From Schaedlerella arabinosiphila (GTDB lineage: Bacteria > Bacillota > Clostridia > Lachnospirales > Lachnospiraceae), in the NCBI RefSeq assembly GCF_003885045.1, contig NZ_RHJS01000002.1, forward strand, positions 496,001 through 560,000: a DNA stretch of 64,000 nt, written 5' to 3'. The notes beneath the pieces were generated by a model. The model was not told where the DNA came from. It ran no database searches and saw only the letters and a list, made by a program, of their open reading frames with translations. Each line of letters opens with the position of its first letter. The first letter of the stretch is position 1. Made by a program: the position numbers and the translations under genes. Shown piece by piece: positions 33,402 through 42,440 of this stretch.

Positions 33402-34262
33402 ATGGCATTGAAAGTAGGGATACAATTATATTCGGTCAGGGATTTGATGGACAGGAATCCGCTGGGGACGATCGGGCAGGTGGCGGATGCGGGATACCGA
33501 TATCTGGAAACTGCCAACCACAGGGCTTTGGAAGATGACGGAGTGGGATTTGGAGTCAGCCCGGAGGAATTGAACGAGGTGCTGGCAAGATCCAGAAGTA
33601 AGATCATCAGCGCGCACATTTTTCCGTTTTGTGAGGAAAATTATAAGAAGGTGGTAGAGTATAACCAAAAGATCGGAAACCATACGGTCGTTTTCCCGAT
33701 GGAAGTTTTCCGGGATTATGATGATACGATGCGGAAGATCGAAACCTATGAAAAGATGGGGAAGATGGCGGCGGAGGAAGGGATGCGGTTTTTGTATCAT
33801 AACCATTACCAGGAGCTGCAGGAATTCCATGGGCATAAGGTGCTGGACCTGATTGTGGAAAATACGGACCCTGCCCATGTGAACCTGGAGCTGGATACTT
33901 TCTGGGTGCTTCGGGGCGGTGTGGATCCGGTGGAGCTGATGAAGCGTTATGGTACACGGATCAAGATGCTGCATCAGAAGGATTTTGCGAAGGATACGAA
34001 GACACCGGTGAATATGTTCGATGTTGTGGGAAAGGAGACCTATATTACGAGAGAGGTATTTAACCAGTACAAATGTAATGATGATTTTGTGGAGATCGGA
34101 TATGGGCAGATGGATATCCAGAAGATCATTGATACAGCGCTGGAGATCGGCAGTATTGAGTATATCGTGCTGGAGCAGGATGCCACGAAACTGGATCAGC
34201 TGGAAAGTGTAAAACGCAGTATGGAGGGATTCCGGAAGTTTGAAGGGATCGTATGGGAGTGA
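33402..34262 (+). CDS. TIM-barrel sugar phosphate isomerase/epimerase-like protein
   Basis: A 286-residue TIM-barrel protein beginning MALKVGIQLYSVRDLM, the opening typical of YcjR/IolE-like epimerases. Candidate metal ligands are His/Asn in LYHNHYQE, Glu in VNLELDTFW, His in KMLHQKDF and Glu in YIVLEQDA near the end. It is unlike the preceding isomerase except in fold. AGGAGGG precedes the ATG. In the 3-keto-glycoside pathways I know, one such protein acts on the keto-glycoside and another on the released keto-sugar, which fits the presence of two. Confidence 0.82.
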   Translation: MALKVGIQLYSVRDLMDRNPLGTIGQVADAGYRYLETANHRALEDDGVGFGVSPEELNEVLARSRSKIISAHIFPFCEENYKKVVEYNQKIGNHTVVFPMEVFRDYDDTMRKIETYEKMGKMAAEEGMRFLYHNHYQELQEFHGHKVLDLIVENTDPAHVNLELDTFWVLRGGVDPVELMKRYGTRIKMLHQKDFAKDTKTPVNMFDVVGKETYITREVFNQYKCNDDFVEIGYGQMDIQKIIDTALEIGSIEYIVLEQDATKLDQLESVKRSMEGFRKFEGIVWE

Positions 34263-35506
34263 CGGCGAGGCAGAACAGCTTATGGAATCCAGCCTATCTT
34301 TTGCTGGCAATTTCCAATTTTTTTAGCTGGCTGAGCTATAATATGGTGGCTCCGGTCATTACCGGGTATCTGCAGAACTTGGGGGCAAGTGTCTTTGTGT
34401 GTGGGATCGCTGGCGGATTGTTCGCGTTTACCTCCTGCCTGTCCCGCCCCTTCAGCGGCATGATGTCAGACCGGATGAACCGGAAAATGCTGATGAGCGG
34501 GTTTACGATGCTGATGGCGGTATCACTGCTTTTGTACTCTTTGGTCCCGAATATTTTTGTGATCTTGTTTTTTCGGGGGATTCATGGGATCGCGTTTGGG
34601 ATTTCCAGTACGGCAAGCCTTGTGCTGGTCAGCGAAAGTGTGCCGGAGGCCCGGCTGGGCGAGGCGGTCAGCTACTACGGCGTGATGTCGGTGGCATCCA
34701 TGGCTGTGGGACCGGGGATCGGGATCTGGCTGAGTGAAACACTGGGATATCTGTATTGCCTGCTGATCAGTACGGCGGTCCTGTTTCTGGCAGGGATCGC
34801 GACAGTGCTGTTTCCTTATGAATATACACAAGGGGGATCCTGTAATCTACATCCCGGGAGTACAGGCGGAACGCATCCGGCAATGGACCCAAGGGTATCC
34901 CGTGCAAAAACACCGGACAGAGGGAAGCGGGAAACACGGTGGCTGTCTTTCGGGCAGTTCGTAGAGCCGAAGCTGCTCGGGCTGGCAGGAGTGAATGCGG
35001 CATTTACCATGATGAACGGGGTAGTCAGCGCATTCCTTGTTGTATTTGCAATGCAGCAGGGGATTGAGGGAGTAAGCTGGCATTTTACGCTGAATGCGGC
35101 GGTACTGATTTTTTCACGGATTATCCTGGCACGGAATATGAACAGGTGGACGTTAAAACAGAATCTGTATCCGGCGTTTGTATGCGGGATTTTTGCGCTG
35201 GTTTTGATCGGCGGGGCAGATACATTGCAGATGCTGTTGGCGGCTGCCGTAGTCAAAGCATTTGCCCAGGGCATGTCCCAGCCTGCGATCCAGACGGAAG
35301 GGCTGCGGATGGTGAGGCCGGAACGCAGGGGAGTGGCGTCCAGTACCATTTATATCGGCGGAGACCTGGGACAGGCTGTGGGGCCGATGCTGGGCGGGGC
35401 GGTGGCACAGAGCGTCGGGTATGGGATCATGTACTGGATCTGCGCGGTTCCGATAGCGGCGGCATGGGCGTATTTTTTCATGAGGGAAAAAAGGAGCCGG
35501 GAATAG
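34253..35506 (+). CDS. MFS transporter
   Basis: A 417-residue major-facilitator protein with 12 predicted helices. The loop 2-3 motif appears as GMMSDRMNRKMLMSG (G-x3-D-R-x-x-R-K). A cytoplasmic loop of about 50 residues sits between helices 6 and 7 (NLHPGSTGGTHPAMDPR region). The start overlaps the preceding isomerase by ten bases, so it belongs to the same operon. It may import the glycoside or export the aglycone or an end product. Mid-length and motif are normal for drug/sugar MFS proteins. Confidence 0.85.
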   Translation: MGVTARQNSLWNPAYLLLAISNFFSWLSYNMVAPVITGYLQNLGASVFVCGIAGGLFAFTSCLSRPFSGMMSDRMNRKMLMSGFTMLMAVSLLLYSLVPNIFVILFFRGIHGIAFGISSTASLVLVSESVPEARLGEAVSYYGVMSVASMAVGPGIGIWLSETLGYLYCLLISTAVLFLAGIATVLFPYEYTQGGSCNLHPGSTGGTHPAMDPRVSRAKTPDRGKRETRWLSFGQFVEPKLLGLAGVNAAFTMMNGVVSAFLVVFAMQQGIEGVSWHFTLNAAVLIFSRIILARNMNRWTLKQNLYPAFVCGIFALVLIGGADTLQMLLAAAVVKAFAQGMSQPAIQTEGLRMVRPERRGVASSTIYIGGDLGQAVGPMLGGAVAQSVGYGIMYWICAVPIAAAWAYFFMREKRSRE

Positions 35507-35882
35507 CGGGGACAGGATGGATTGAGCTCAAATTGGGAAAATTCAGACTTATGTTTCTGACAATAAATAAAATATTCTATATTTCCGATAAAAACCGGAT
35601 ATACAAAAAATAACTCGTCATGCTTTTCATATGATTCTAAAAACAATCAAAGAAATTAGCAGACAGGTTAGCTTCATTAAATAAATGACCGTAGAAGATT
35701 AAAATACCAGAAGTATATCAAAGTTGAAATAAAGACTTTTGATGCACTTCTGGTACTTTTATTTCTGTAATCTGCCATGTTAACCCAATTAGATAAAAAA
35801 ATGAATCATTTTTATAAAATTTTACAGTTTTTTCTCTGCTGTAAAGGTATATAATTCAGAAAAAGCCCTGGAGGAAAAATGT
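35507..35882. other. Intergenic region with terminator and promoter
   Basis: The gap of 376 bases is AT-rich. It contains the long terminator hairpin at 35701-35766. A likely promoter for the YesL-like gene follows: TTTACA at 35821-35826 and TATAAT at 35850-35855 with a long spacer, so the match is imperfect. No coding frame is credible. Confidence 0.45.
35701..35766. terminator. Terminator, possibly bidirectional
   Basis: TACCAGAAGT-at-ATCAAAGT pairs with ACTTTTGAT-gc-ACTTCTGGTA and is followed by CTTTTATTT. An A tract precedes the left arm. Confidence 0.85.
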
Positions 35883-36518
35883 ATGAACAGCCTGTTTCAT
35901 TATGATGGATACCTTAACCGGATATTGACAAAGCTTATGTATATTGTTGCGCTTAATTTGCTCTTTCTTATATGCAGTATTCCTGTCATTACGATCGGTG
36001 CTTCCTGTACTGCCATGTATACGGTGCTTTTTCGGTTCGTAAGAAATGACGAACCGGATATTTTGAAAACATTTTTTAAAGCGTTTCGGGAGAATCTAAA
36101 AAAGGCCTCTTGTATCTGGGCGGCAATGTTGGCTGCTGCAGGTACATTGGCAGTCAATTATTATGCTCTGTACCATATGGACGGGGGATGGACAGAAGCA
36201 TTGCGTGTGTTTTTCAATTTTATTTTTATAATATGGGTTATGCTGTGGGTTTATATATTTCCGGCAGCTGCCTATTACAAAAATAGTGTTTTAGGGTATT
36301 TTCAATTTTCTGTTCGGGTGGCGATTGCAAATCTGCCGGTTACTGCGGCAATCATATTAATACAGGCGGTAATGCTTTTGGCAATCCTATTTTTTGCACA
36401 GTATATGCAGATGGCAGTAATACTGTTGACTTGCTGCGTTTTTTCACTTCCGGCATATTTTTCGACAGGATTTCTTGTGAAAATATTTGAGCGATTTGAA
36501 GATGATGATTTGAATTGA
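35883..36518 (+). CDS. YesL/DUF624-family membrane protein
   Basis: A 211-residue protein with five hydrophobic segments, starting MNSLFHYDGYLNRILTKLMY and containing NLLFLICSIPVITIGASCTA and MYTVLFRFVRNDEPDILKTF, the signature of the DUF624 (YesL) family. These proteins accompany carbohydrate transporter and YesM/YesN operons, and their molecular role is unknown. CTGGAGG lies before the ATG. It is followed 53 bases on by the GH78-like gene, which repeats the yes-operon theme of pectin and rhamnogalacturonan use. Confidence 0.85.
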   Translation: MNSLFHYDGYLNRILTKLMYIVALNLLFLICSIPVITIGASCTAMYTVLFRFVRNDEPDILKTFFKAFRENLKKASCIWAAMLAAAGTLAVNYYALYHMDGGWTEALRVFFNFIFIIWVMLWVYIFPAAAYYKNSVLGYFQFSVRVAIANLPVTAAIILIQAVMLLAILFFAQYMQMAVILLTCCVFSLPAYFSTGFLVKIFERFEDDDLN

Positions 36519-36571
36519 TATATTGATATGCTTTGTTGAGGGGCTTTCACAGATTTGGGAGGTTTTGAAAA

Positions 36572-38896
36572 ATGAAGGAAACCAAAATAAAATGGATATG
36601 GCTGCCGGAATGGACAGCAGAGGATAAAGAAAAACCGATTCTTGCTTTGTTCTTAAAAAAGGCAAATTTAAAGACAGAACCAGAAAAAGCATTTATAAAA
36701 ATTTCAGCGGATACACGATATAAGTTGTATATTAATGGACAATTGGTGGAAATAGGACCCAGTCGTGGAGACTGTCAGATCTGGTATTATGATGAAATCA
36801 ATATAACGCCTTTTTTAAAAAAAGGAATCAATGTTTTTGCCGTACAGGTTTTGCGCTATCCCATGGAAGCGAGGAAGGGAAATTACGGCATGTTTCGAAC
36901 GGAATATCCTGGGTTATATGCAGAGGGTTCTATCTTGGATGTAGAAGGAAATTGTGTTATACTGGATGCAGATGAAAGCTGGATGTGCCGTAAGCACCCG
37001 GGGTTTCAGATTGTATCAGAATCTGAAAGTTTTGCCCCGCTGCAGATTTTTGAAGCATGCAATGGAAAATCGGAATTGAAAGGCTGGATGCTGCCAGAGT
37101 ATGATTCTATGTTATGGATGCATGCCCGGCTATATTCAGCTATGAGCCCGGCTGTTAGTCCTGGAAACCTCCAGCCAAGAACGATTCCCTTTTTATATCG
37201 AAAAAGAAGCAGGTTTCCAGGTGTGACAGTAGTGCGTGAATCTGTCAATAGTAAAGCGGCATGGGAAGCGCTGCTGCAAGATGATCAGAAACTTACGATC
37301 CCCGGACATACAAAGGAAATCCTGGAAATCAATGCCGGGGAGGAAATGACGGCTTATGTTAACCTTGCCGTAGAGAGAGGGACAGGGGCGAAGATTAGAT
37401 TGCTGTATTCCGAAGGATATGTACAGGATGGATATCATAAGGAGTTTCCTATAAAAAAGAATCGGAATGATTGGATAAACGGGCATCTGGACGGATTTGA
37501 GGATTATTACCTGTCTGCGGGATATGGTAACGAGGATATCCCCGAAGAGTATGAGCCTTTCTGGTTTCGGACATTCCGATTCATCCGGCTGGAAATTGAA
37601 ACAAAAGAAGAGCCTTTGATCATATCTCGATTGGACTATACGGAAACGGGTTATCCATTGGAGGTAAGAACACAGGCATCGGCTTCTGATCCGACACTGA
37701 AAGCGGTTTGGGATATCAGCGAACGGACCCTGCGCCGTTGTATGCACGAGACATACGAGGACTGCCCGTTTTACGAGCAGCTGCAATACGCAATGGATGC
37801 ACGGACAGAAATACTGTATACCTATGTACTTTCAGCGGATGACCGGCTGGCCAGAAAGTGTATAGATGATTTCAGGCGTTCACAGCGATATGACGGTCTG
37901 CTGAATTGTTCCTATCCATGTGTTATGCCAAATGTAATTCCTGGTTTTTCCATTTATTATATCTTTATGCTGTATGATCATATGATGTATTTTGATGACA
38001 GAGAATTATTGGAGGAACATATGCCGACGATGATGGGGATTTTAAATTATTTCCACAGAAATCGTGCGGAGGAGGGATATGTAAAAAAATTAGGTGGGTT
38101 AAATGGAAGAGGGACAAACTGGTCTTTTATTGACTGGACACCGGAATGGGACGATACCACAGGAGTACCCTCTGCCATATTGGAAGGAGCGATCACAATG
38201 GAAAGTCTTTTGTATGTGGCGGGCCTTCAGCATGGAGCCGCAATTCTGAAACATTTGGGGCATAAGGAACAGGCTGATTTCTATTTGGAACGTGCGCAGG
38301 CGGTTCAGGTTTCTATCCGAAAGTATTGTACAGGCGAGGACGGGATGCTGCAGGATGGACCGGGGATTGAACAGTACAGCCAGCATGTCCAGGTATTTTC
38401 AATCCTCACGGAAACGATAGATCAGGAACAGGGGAGAAAAAATCTGGAAAAGACATTGCTCTATCCGCAGGATTATGCCCAGTGTTCTGTGGCAATGGCA
38501 TTTTACCTGTTCCGGGCATTACAGAAAGTAGATTTATATAAATGGACGGAAGAATACTCAAAACTATGGCTAAGGATGCTGGAAAAAGGGCTGACCACCT
38601 GTGCAGAGGATGAGGTTGGCGAACGCAGCGACTGTCATGCATGGGGGGCTCTGCTCCTTTATGAACTACCGGCTGCTGTATTAGGCGTACAGCCGGCCGG
38701 ACCGGGATATCAGGCAGTCATCATACGGCCGGAGCCGGGGAACCTGGAGCATGCAGAGGGCAATGTCTGGACTCCAAAAGGAATGATTCGGGTAAGTTGG
38801 AGTGTAAAAGGCGAAGGCGCATTTTCATATGAAGGTCCGGAGAATATGGAAATCATTGCTGATACCAGTCTTTTGGAAAAGGCATGGTGTCAGTAG
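36572..38896 (+). CDS. GH78-like alpha-L-rhamnosidase
   Basis: A 774-residue cytoplasmic glycoside hydrolase. An N-terminal beta-sandwich (residues about 10-150; ISADTRYKLYINGQLVEIGP, SRGDCQIWYYDE) matches the carbohydrate-binding domain seen in bacterial rhamnosidases. The alpha/alpha barrel holds the DCPFYEQLQYAMDARTE motif near residue 395, a form of the DCPxREx2xxxxDA motif carrying catalytic acids, then FIDWTPEWDD near 525 and ERSDCHAWGA near 690. No signal peptide is present, so the substrate must be imported, presumably by the adjacent transporter. Aglycone or chain specificity (flavonoid rhamnoside or rhamnogalacturonan) cannot be told. Confidence 0.85.
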   Translation: MKETKIKWIWLPEWTAEDKEKPILALFLKKANLKTEPEKAFIKISADTRYKLYINGQLVEIGPSRGDCQIWYYDEINITPFLKKGINVFAVQVLRYPMEARKGNYGMFRTEYPGLYAEGSILDVEGNCVILDADESWMCRKHPGFQIVSESESFAPLQIFEACNGKSELKGWMLPEYDSMLWMHARLYSAMSPAVSPGNLQPRTIPFLYRKRSRFPGVTVVRESVNSKAAWEALLQDDQKLTIPGHTKEILEINAGEEMTAYVNLAVERGTGAKIRLLYSEGYVQDGYHKEFPIKKNRNDWINGHLDGFEDYYLSAGYGNEDIPEEYEPFWFRTFRFIRLEIETKEEPLIISRLDYTETGYPLEVRTQASASDPTLKAVWDISERTLRRCMHETYEDCPFYEQLQYAMDARTEILYTYVLSADDRLARKCIDDFRRSQRYDGLLNCSYPCVMPNVIPGFSIYYIFMLYDHMMYFDDRELLEEHMPTMMGILNYFHRNRAEEGYVKKLGGLNGRGTNWSFIDWTPEWDDTTGVPSAILEGAITMESLLYVAGLQHGAAILKHLGHKEQADFYLERAQAVQVSIRKYCTGEDGMLQDGPGIEQYSQHVQVFSILTETIDQEQGRKNLEKTLLYPQDYAQCSVAMAFYLFRALQKVDLYKWTEEYSKLWLRMLEKGLTTCAEDEVGERSDCHAWGALLLYELPAAVLGVQPAGPGYQAVIIRPEPGNLEHAEGNVWTPKGMIRVSWSVKGEGAFSYEGPENMEIIADTSLLEKAWCQ

Positions 38897-38930
38897 ATTA
38901 CAGAACAAAAAGGAACCAGGGGATGGGCGA

Positions 38931-40688
38931 ATGGAACATCGGAAAAAGTGTTTGGGAAACCTGAAACAAATGGGTGTTGCGCCCAGAATGGCGACTGCGT
39001 TCATCATTTTGATTATTGTGCCTTATCTCTTCCTTGCGTCGGTCATATTCTGGTTTTATGAAAAAAATGCTATTTCCAATCTGACAGAAGCTACAATGGA
39101 TACGATCACCGTAGCGGCAGCAGGCATTCATTCCGCGATGCTGGAGCGTGAAGATGATTCTATGGCTGTTTATTACAACGGCTGTGTAGAAATGCTGGGA
39201 GCGGAGCGGACGTTGACAGAGCAGGAGGAAAAACAGATCACGGAACATCTGTCTGCCTCTAGCTATGCCAATACAGGAGTACGGGCCGCATATCTGAAAG
39301 CAGGGCGGGACGTATTCCATAGCGGCGGTAATTATGCAGAAGTGCTGGATGTTATGGAACCTTATGAGGAAGAGATCGTAGAAGCAGGCGGCAGGTGCCT
39401 GTGGTACACAACTGACCAGCTCCATGGAAGCTCCTATGAAAATAATTATATACTGGCCCGTTCTCTGAACAGTGAGACGAAAAAAAATGTAGGAATCTTA
39501 TATCTTGTCTTAAGCGATAAGATGATTACCGATGCGCTTGGAATGGTGTCTACAGAATATGCGGAATGGTATTTAACGAATGCTCAGGGGATTGTGCTGT
39601 ATGCTTCGGATGTATCAAAGATGGGAGAACATGTGGATGTGTCTGCGCTCAGTTTGAAAAAAAAGCGTACCTGTCATACGGTTTACAATGAGCAGGGGCA
39701 TGACGAAGTAATGGTGGCCTACAGTTTGATGGATGTAGGGTGGTATTGTATTAGTAAAATACAGCTGCGGGCAGTCCGTAAGGATGCGGTTTCTCTTGTG
39801 ATACCGATTATGGTGATTGCCCTTGTATGCATTTTGTTTATGCTGCTTATGCTTTACATGCTGAGGATATATGTGTTCACTCCGCTCCGGCTTTTGAAAA
39901 ATTCTATGGATGAATATGCGCAGAAAGAAATAGGAGAAACCAGGATAAGGATTGTAGGGATCGGCGAGTTTAAGAGCCTGTCAGAGCATTTTAACAATAT
40001 GACACAGCGTATCAGCCGGTTAATGAAAGCCTATAAAGAAGAAGTGGATGAAAAGAACAGGCAGCGTATGAAAGCATTGTCTGCGCAGCTGACGCCGCAC
40101 TTTATTTATAATGCGCTGAATACGATCAAATGGGTGGCAGTTCTGAATCATCAGGAAAAGATCCAGCATCTGGTGGAATCTTTGGTAAATATTTTTATGA
40201 ATTCTGCCCGTGCGGATGACGAAACCTACACATTGGGGGATGAACTGGAGCTGATAAAGAATTATGCAGTGATTCAGAAAGCAAGATTTATGAATTTTGA
40301 GTTGGAGATTGAAGCGGAAGATGGATGCCAGGACTGCAGGATTCGAAAGCTGCTGATCCAGCCTATTGTGGAGAATGCTATCGTACATGGCCTGAACCGG
40401 GGCAAGGTAAAGGATGGGAGGATATGGATAAAAGCCTGGATGGACGAAGAACTGCATATATCCGTTGAGGATAAGGGGATCGGATTTGATGTGGAAAAGT
40501 GGAGGAACTGTCCCAAAAAAAATGAAGAGCATACCAATATTGGCGTGATCAATGTAGAAGAGATCATCTGTCTGGAATATGGGCAGGATTACGGTCTCAA
40601 TATTGAAAGCGCTCTGGGAAGAGGGACAAAGGTTATCTATACATTACCAAGGAAGATGAGAAATGATACGCGCGATTATTGTAGATGA
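38931..40688 (+). CDS. YesM-type sensor histidine kinase
   Basis: A 585-residue membrane kinase with transmembrane helices at about 18-42 and 285-312 flanking an extracellular sensor domain, then a HAMP segment. The phospho-acceptor is His390 in LSAQLTPHFIYNALNTIKWV. ATP-binding motifs are QPIVENAIVHGLNRG, EDKGIGFD and NIGVINVEEII. The ATG at 38931 is preferred; a longer frame from 38829 would start inside the upstream gene. The 3' end overlaps the response regulator by 26 bases. Together they should sense an extracellular sugar and control the GH78-transporter locus. Confidence 0.9.
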   Translation: MEHRKKCLGNLKQMGVAPRMATAFIILIIVPYLFLASVIFWFYEKNAISNLTEATMDTITVAAAGIHSAMLEREDDSMAVYYNGCVEMLGAERTLTEQEEKQITEHLSASSYANTGVRAAYLKAGRDVFHSGGNYAEVLDVMEPYEEEIVEAGGRCLWYTTDQLHGSSYENNYILARSLNSETKKNVGILYLVLSDKMITDALGMVSTEYAEWYLTNAQGIVLYASDVSKMGEHVDVSALSLKKKRTCHTVYNEQGHDEVMVAYSLMDVGWYCISKIQLRAVRKDAVSLVIPIMVIALVCILFMLLMLYMLRIYVFTPLRLLKNSMDEYAQKEIGETRIRIVGIGEFKSLSEHFNNMTQRISRLMKAYKEEVDEKNRQRMKALSAQLTPHFIYNALNTIKWVAVLNHQEKIQHLVESLVNIFMNSARADDETYTLGDELELIKNYAVIQKARFMNFELEIEAEDGCQDCRIRKLLIQPIVENAIVHGLNRGKVKDGRIWIKAWMDEELHISVEDKGIGFDVEKWRNCPKKNEEHTNIGVINVEEIICLEYGQDYGLNIESALGRGTKVIYTLPRKMRNDTRDYCR

Positions 40689-42132
40689 TGAGGTTCTGGC
40701 CGGCGTGGGGATACAGTCCCTGATTGATGGACAAGAGGATATAAGTGTTTCCGGTGTATTCAGCCTGCCGGAAGAAGCGATTGAGTTTCTGAAAGAAAAT
40801 GTGGTAGATATCGTTATTACAGATATAGAGATGGCAGACATGAATGGACTGGAACTGATACAGGTAGTTCGCAGTGAGAACCTGGCCAGTGGTATTATCA
40901 TTTTAAGCTGTCATGATGATTTTTCTTATGCGCAGGAAGCTATTTCAAAAGGAACAGACAGCTATTTGCTAAAGCACAATGTTTCCAGGGAAATGCTGGT
41001 AAATGAAATAAAAAAGGTGTATCAGAAAACAAGTGATTTTGGAATGAACAAGGTACGGCGGGCATCGCAAGGAACGGAGCAAAAACTTCTTGCAGAGCGT
41101 GAAATTTATGTGGTGGGGATTTTACGGTTTGACACACCGGAGTATCTGATGGCAGATGTGGACAGGATGATGCTGATGCATCTTTTGGAAAAAATTGTGT
41201 CACACTATGAGATGGGTACACTTTTCGCTCCTTATAACCGTGAGATGTTCATTGTGTATCAGTTCCGCAGGGATATGCCAAAAGGTGATAGACAGGAGCT
41301 GTTATATGAGAATCTGTCAGTCATTAACAAAAATATCCGTCAGTATATCAATGGAAAAATTGTAAATGGAATTAGTACGGAATCCGATGATCTAAAAGAA
41401 ATGCGGGAGAAATATGATGAAGCGGTTTCGGCAGCGGATCTGTGTTTCTATGATTCTTCAAAAACAGTCTTTGTTTGGCGTAATGGAAATAAAAAGCCTG
41501 TATTAAATGAGTTTTCCAGAGAAAAACTTCTGGAAAATAACGGTCTGGAGATTCTGAGAGACGAGCTAAGGGATTTTGTGCGACAGGCGTATTTCAGCCA
41601 AATGGAGGTGTGGAGTCTGAAAGGGCAGCTTGTTCCAGCAGTCAGCCGGATGGTGTATGCCGTTCTTCAGGAGCATCGGTTCAGCGAAACGTTACAGGCG
41701 AAATGGAGTGCGGAGCATCTTCGAATATCAGCTGCCGCACAGGCGAAAAATGCGGATATTTTACAGGAACAGTTATTGGAAGTAGTCTCTCAGTTTCGTC
41801 AGGAGTGTCTGGCAGATAGGAACCAGGATGAATTTGCAGAGGTGCTGGCCTATATTGATGAGAACTTGTCAGATAAACTGTCCCTAAAGGAGCTTGCGGA
41901 GAAAGGATGCATGAGTATCCCTTCTTTCAGCCGAAAGTTTAAGGAACGTATGGGAAAAACGCTGATCCAATATCTCAATGAATGTCGTATTGAAAAGGCA
42001 AAAACTCTTTTGGAAAATAAAAATCTGTCCCTGGAGCAGGTGGCGGAGGAAGCTGGATTTTCTAATGCAAACTATTTGATACGTGTATTTAAAAAAATAA
42101 CCGGGCAGACGATAGGGGAATATCGGAAATGA
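40663..42132 (+). CDS. YesN-type response regulator with AraC output domain
   Basis: A 489-residue response regulator. The receiver domain has VDDE at the N-terminus, Asp54 in IVITDIEMADM, and ILSCHDDFSYA and YLLKHN carrying the Ser and Lys. The C-terminal 100 residues are an AraC-type DNA-binding domain (LKELAEKGCMSIPSFSRKFK, LEQVAEEAGFSNANYLIRVF). The start lies within the end of the kinase gene, so the two are co-translated. It is the likely activator of the solute-binding protein and permease operon that starts 300 bases downstream. Confidence 0.9.
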   Translation: MIRAIIVDDEVLAGVGIQSLIDGQEDISVSGVFSLPEEAIEFLKENVVDIVITDIEMADMNGLELIQVVRSENLASGIIILSCHDDFSYAQEAISKGTDSYLLKHNVSREMLVNEIKKVYQKTSDFGMNKVRRASQGTEQKLLAEREIYVVGILRFDTPEYLMADVDRMMLMHLLEKIVSHYEMGTLFAPYNREMFIVYQFRRDMPKGDRQELLYENLSVINKNIRQYINGKIVNGISTESDDLKEMREKYDEAVSAADLCFYDSSKTVFVWRNGNKKPVLNEFSREKLLENNGLEILRDELRDFVRQAYFSQMEVWSLKGQLVPAVSRMVYAVLQEHRFSETLQAKWSAEHLRISAAAQAKNADILQEQLLEVVSQFRQECLADRNQDEFAEVLAYIDENLSDKLSLKELAEKGCMSIPSFSRKFKERMGKTLIQYLNECRIEKAKTLLENKNLSLEQVAEEAGFSNANYLIRVFKKITGQTIGEYRK

Positions 42133-42210
42133 ACTGCCGGGAAGCTGGTTTGGTCATAGCAGGATTCTGTATGAATGGCACAACTGGTTCCTGGCAGTTT
42201 TTGTTTTTAT
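42132..42210 (+). terminator. Terminator after the two-component operon
   Basis: AACTGCCgGGAAgCtGGTT (42132-42150) pairs with AACTGGTTCCtGGCAGTT (42182-42199), followed by TTTGTTTTT. The left arm begins at the response regulator stop codon. Confidence 0.85.
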
Positions 42211-42212
42211 TC

Positions 42213-42440
42213 CAGCGAAACAGCAAGTCAGGCAGCCATGCCTGCATGGATATTTGGCGGCTGTGATAAGATTTTGAATGAGAATATCATTTTTTGAAGA
42301 AGTGGCCGGATCACTTTATCAAATTGTGAAGAATGATGATTTATGTGTTACTTGTTGAAAAGCAGGGGATTTTTTATAATGTAATCAATCAAAAGCGGCA
42401 GCAGCCGGATTCAAATTCAAAGAGAAAAGGAGAACTTATT
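42213..42440. other. Promoter region of the second sugar transporter operon
   Basis: About 230 noncoding bases between the terminator and the binding-protein start. It has the A/T-rich stretch TTTTTTATAATGTAATCAAT, in which TATAAT (42374-42379) is a consensus -10 box, with TTGTTG (42352-42357) a suitable -35 at 16 bases. The in-frame ATG at 42333 lies upstream of this promoter and is therefore not the translation start. Confidence 0.5.
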
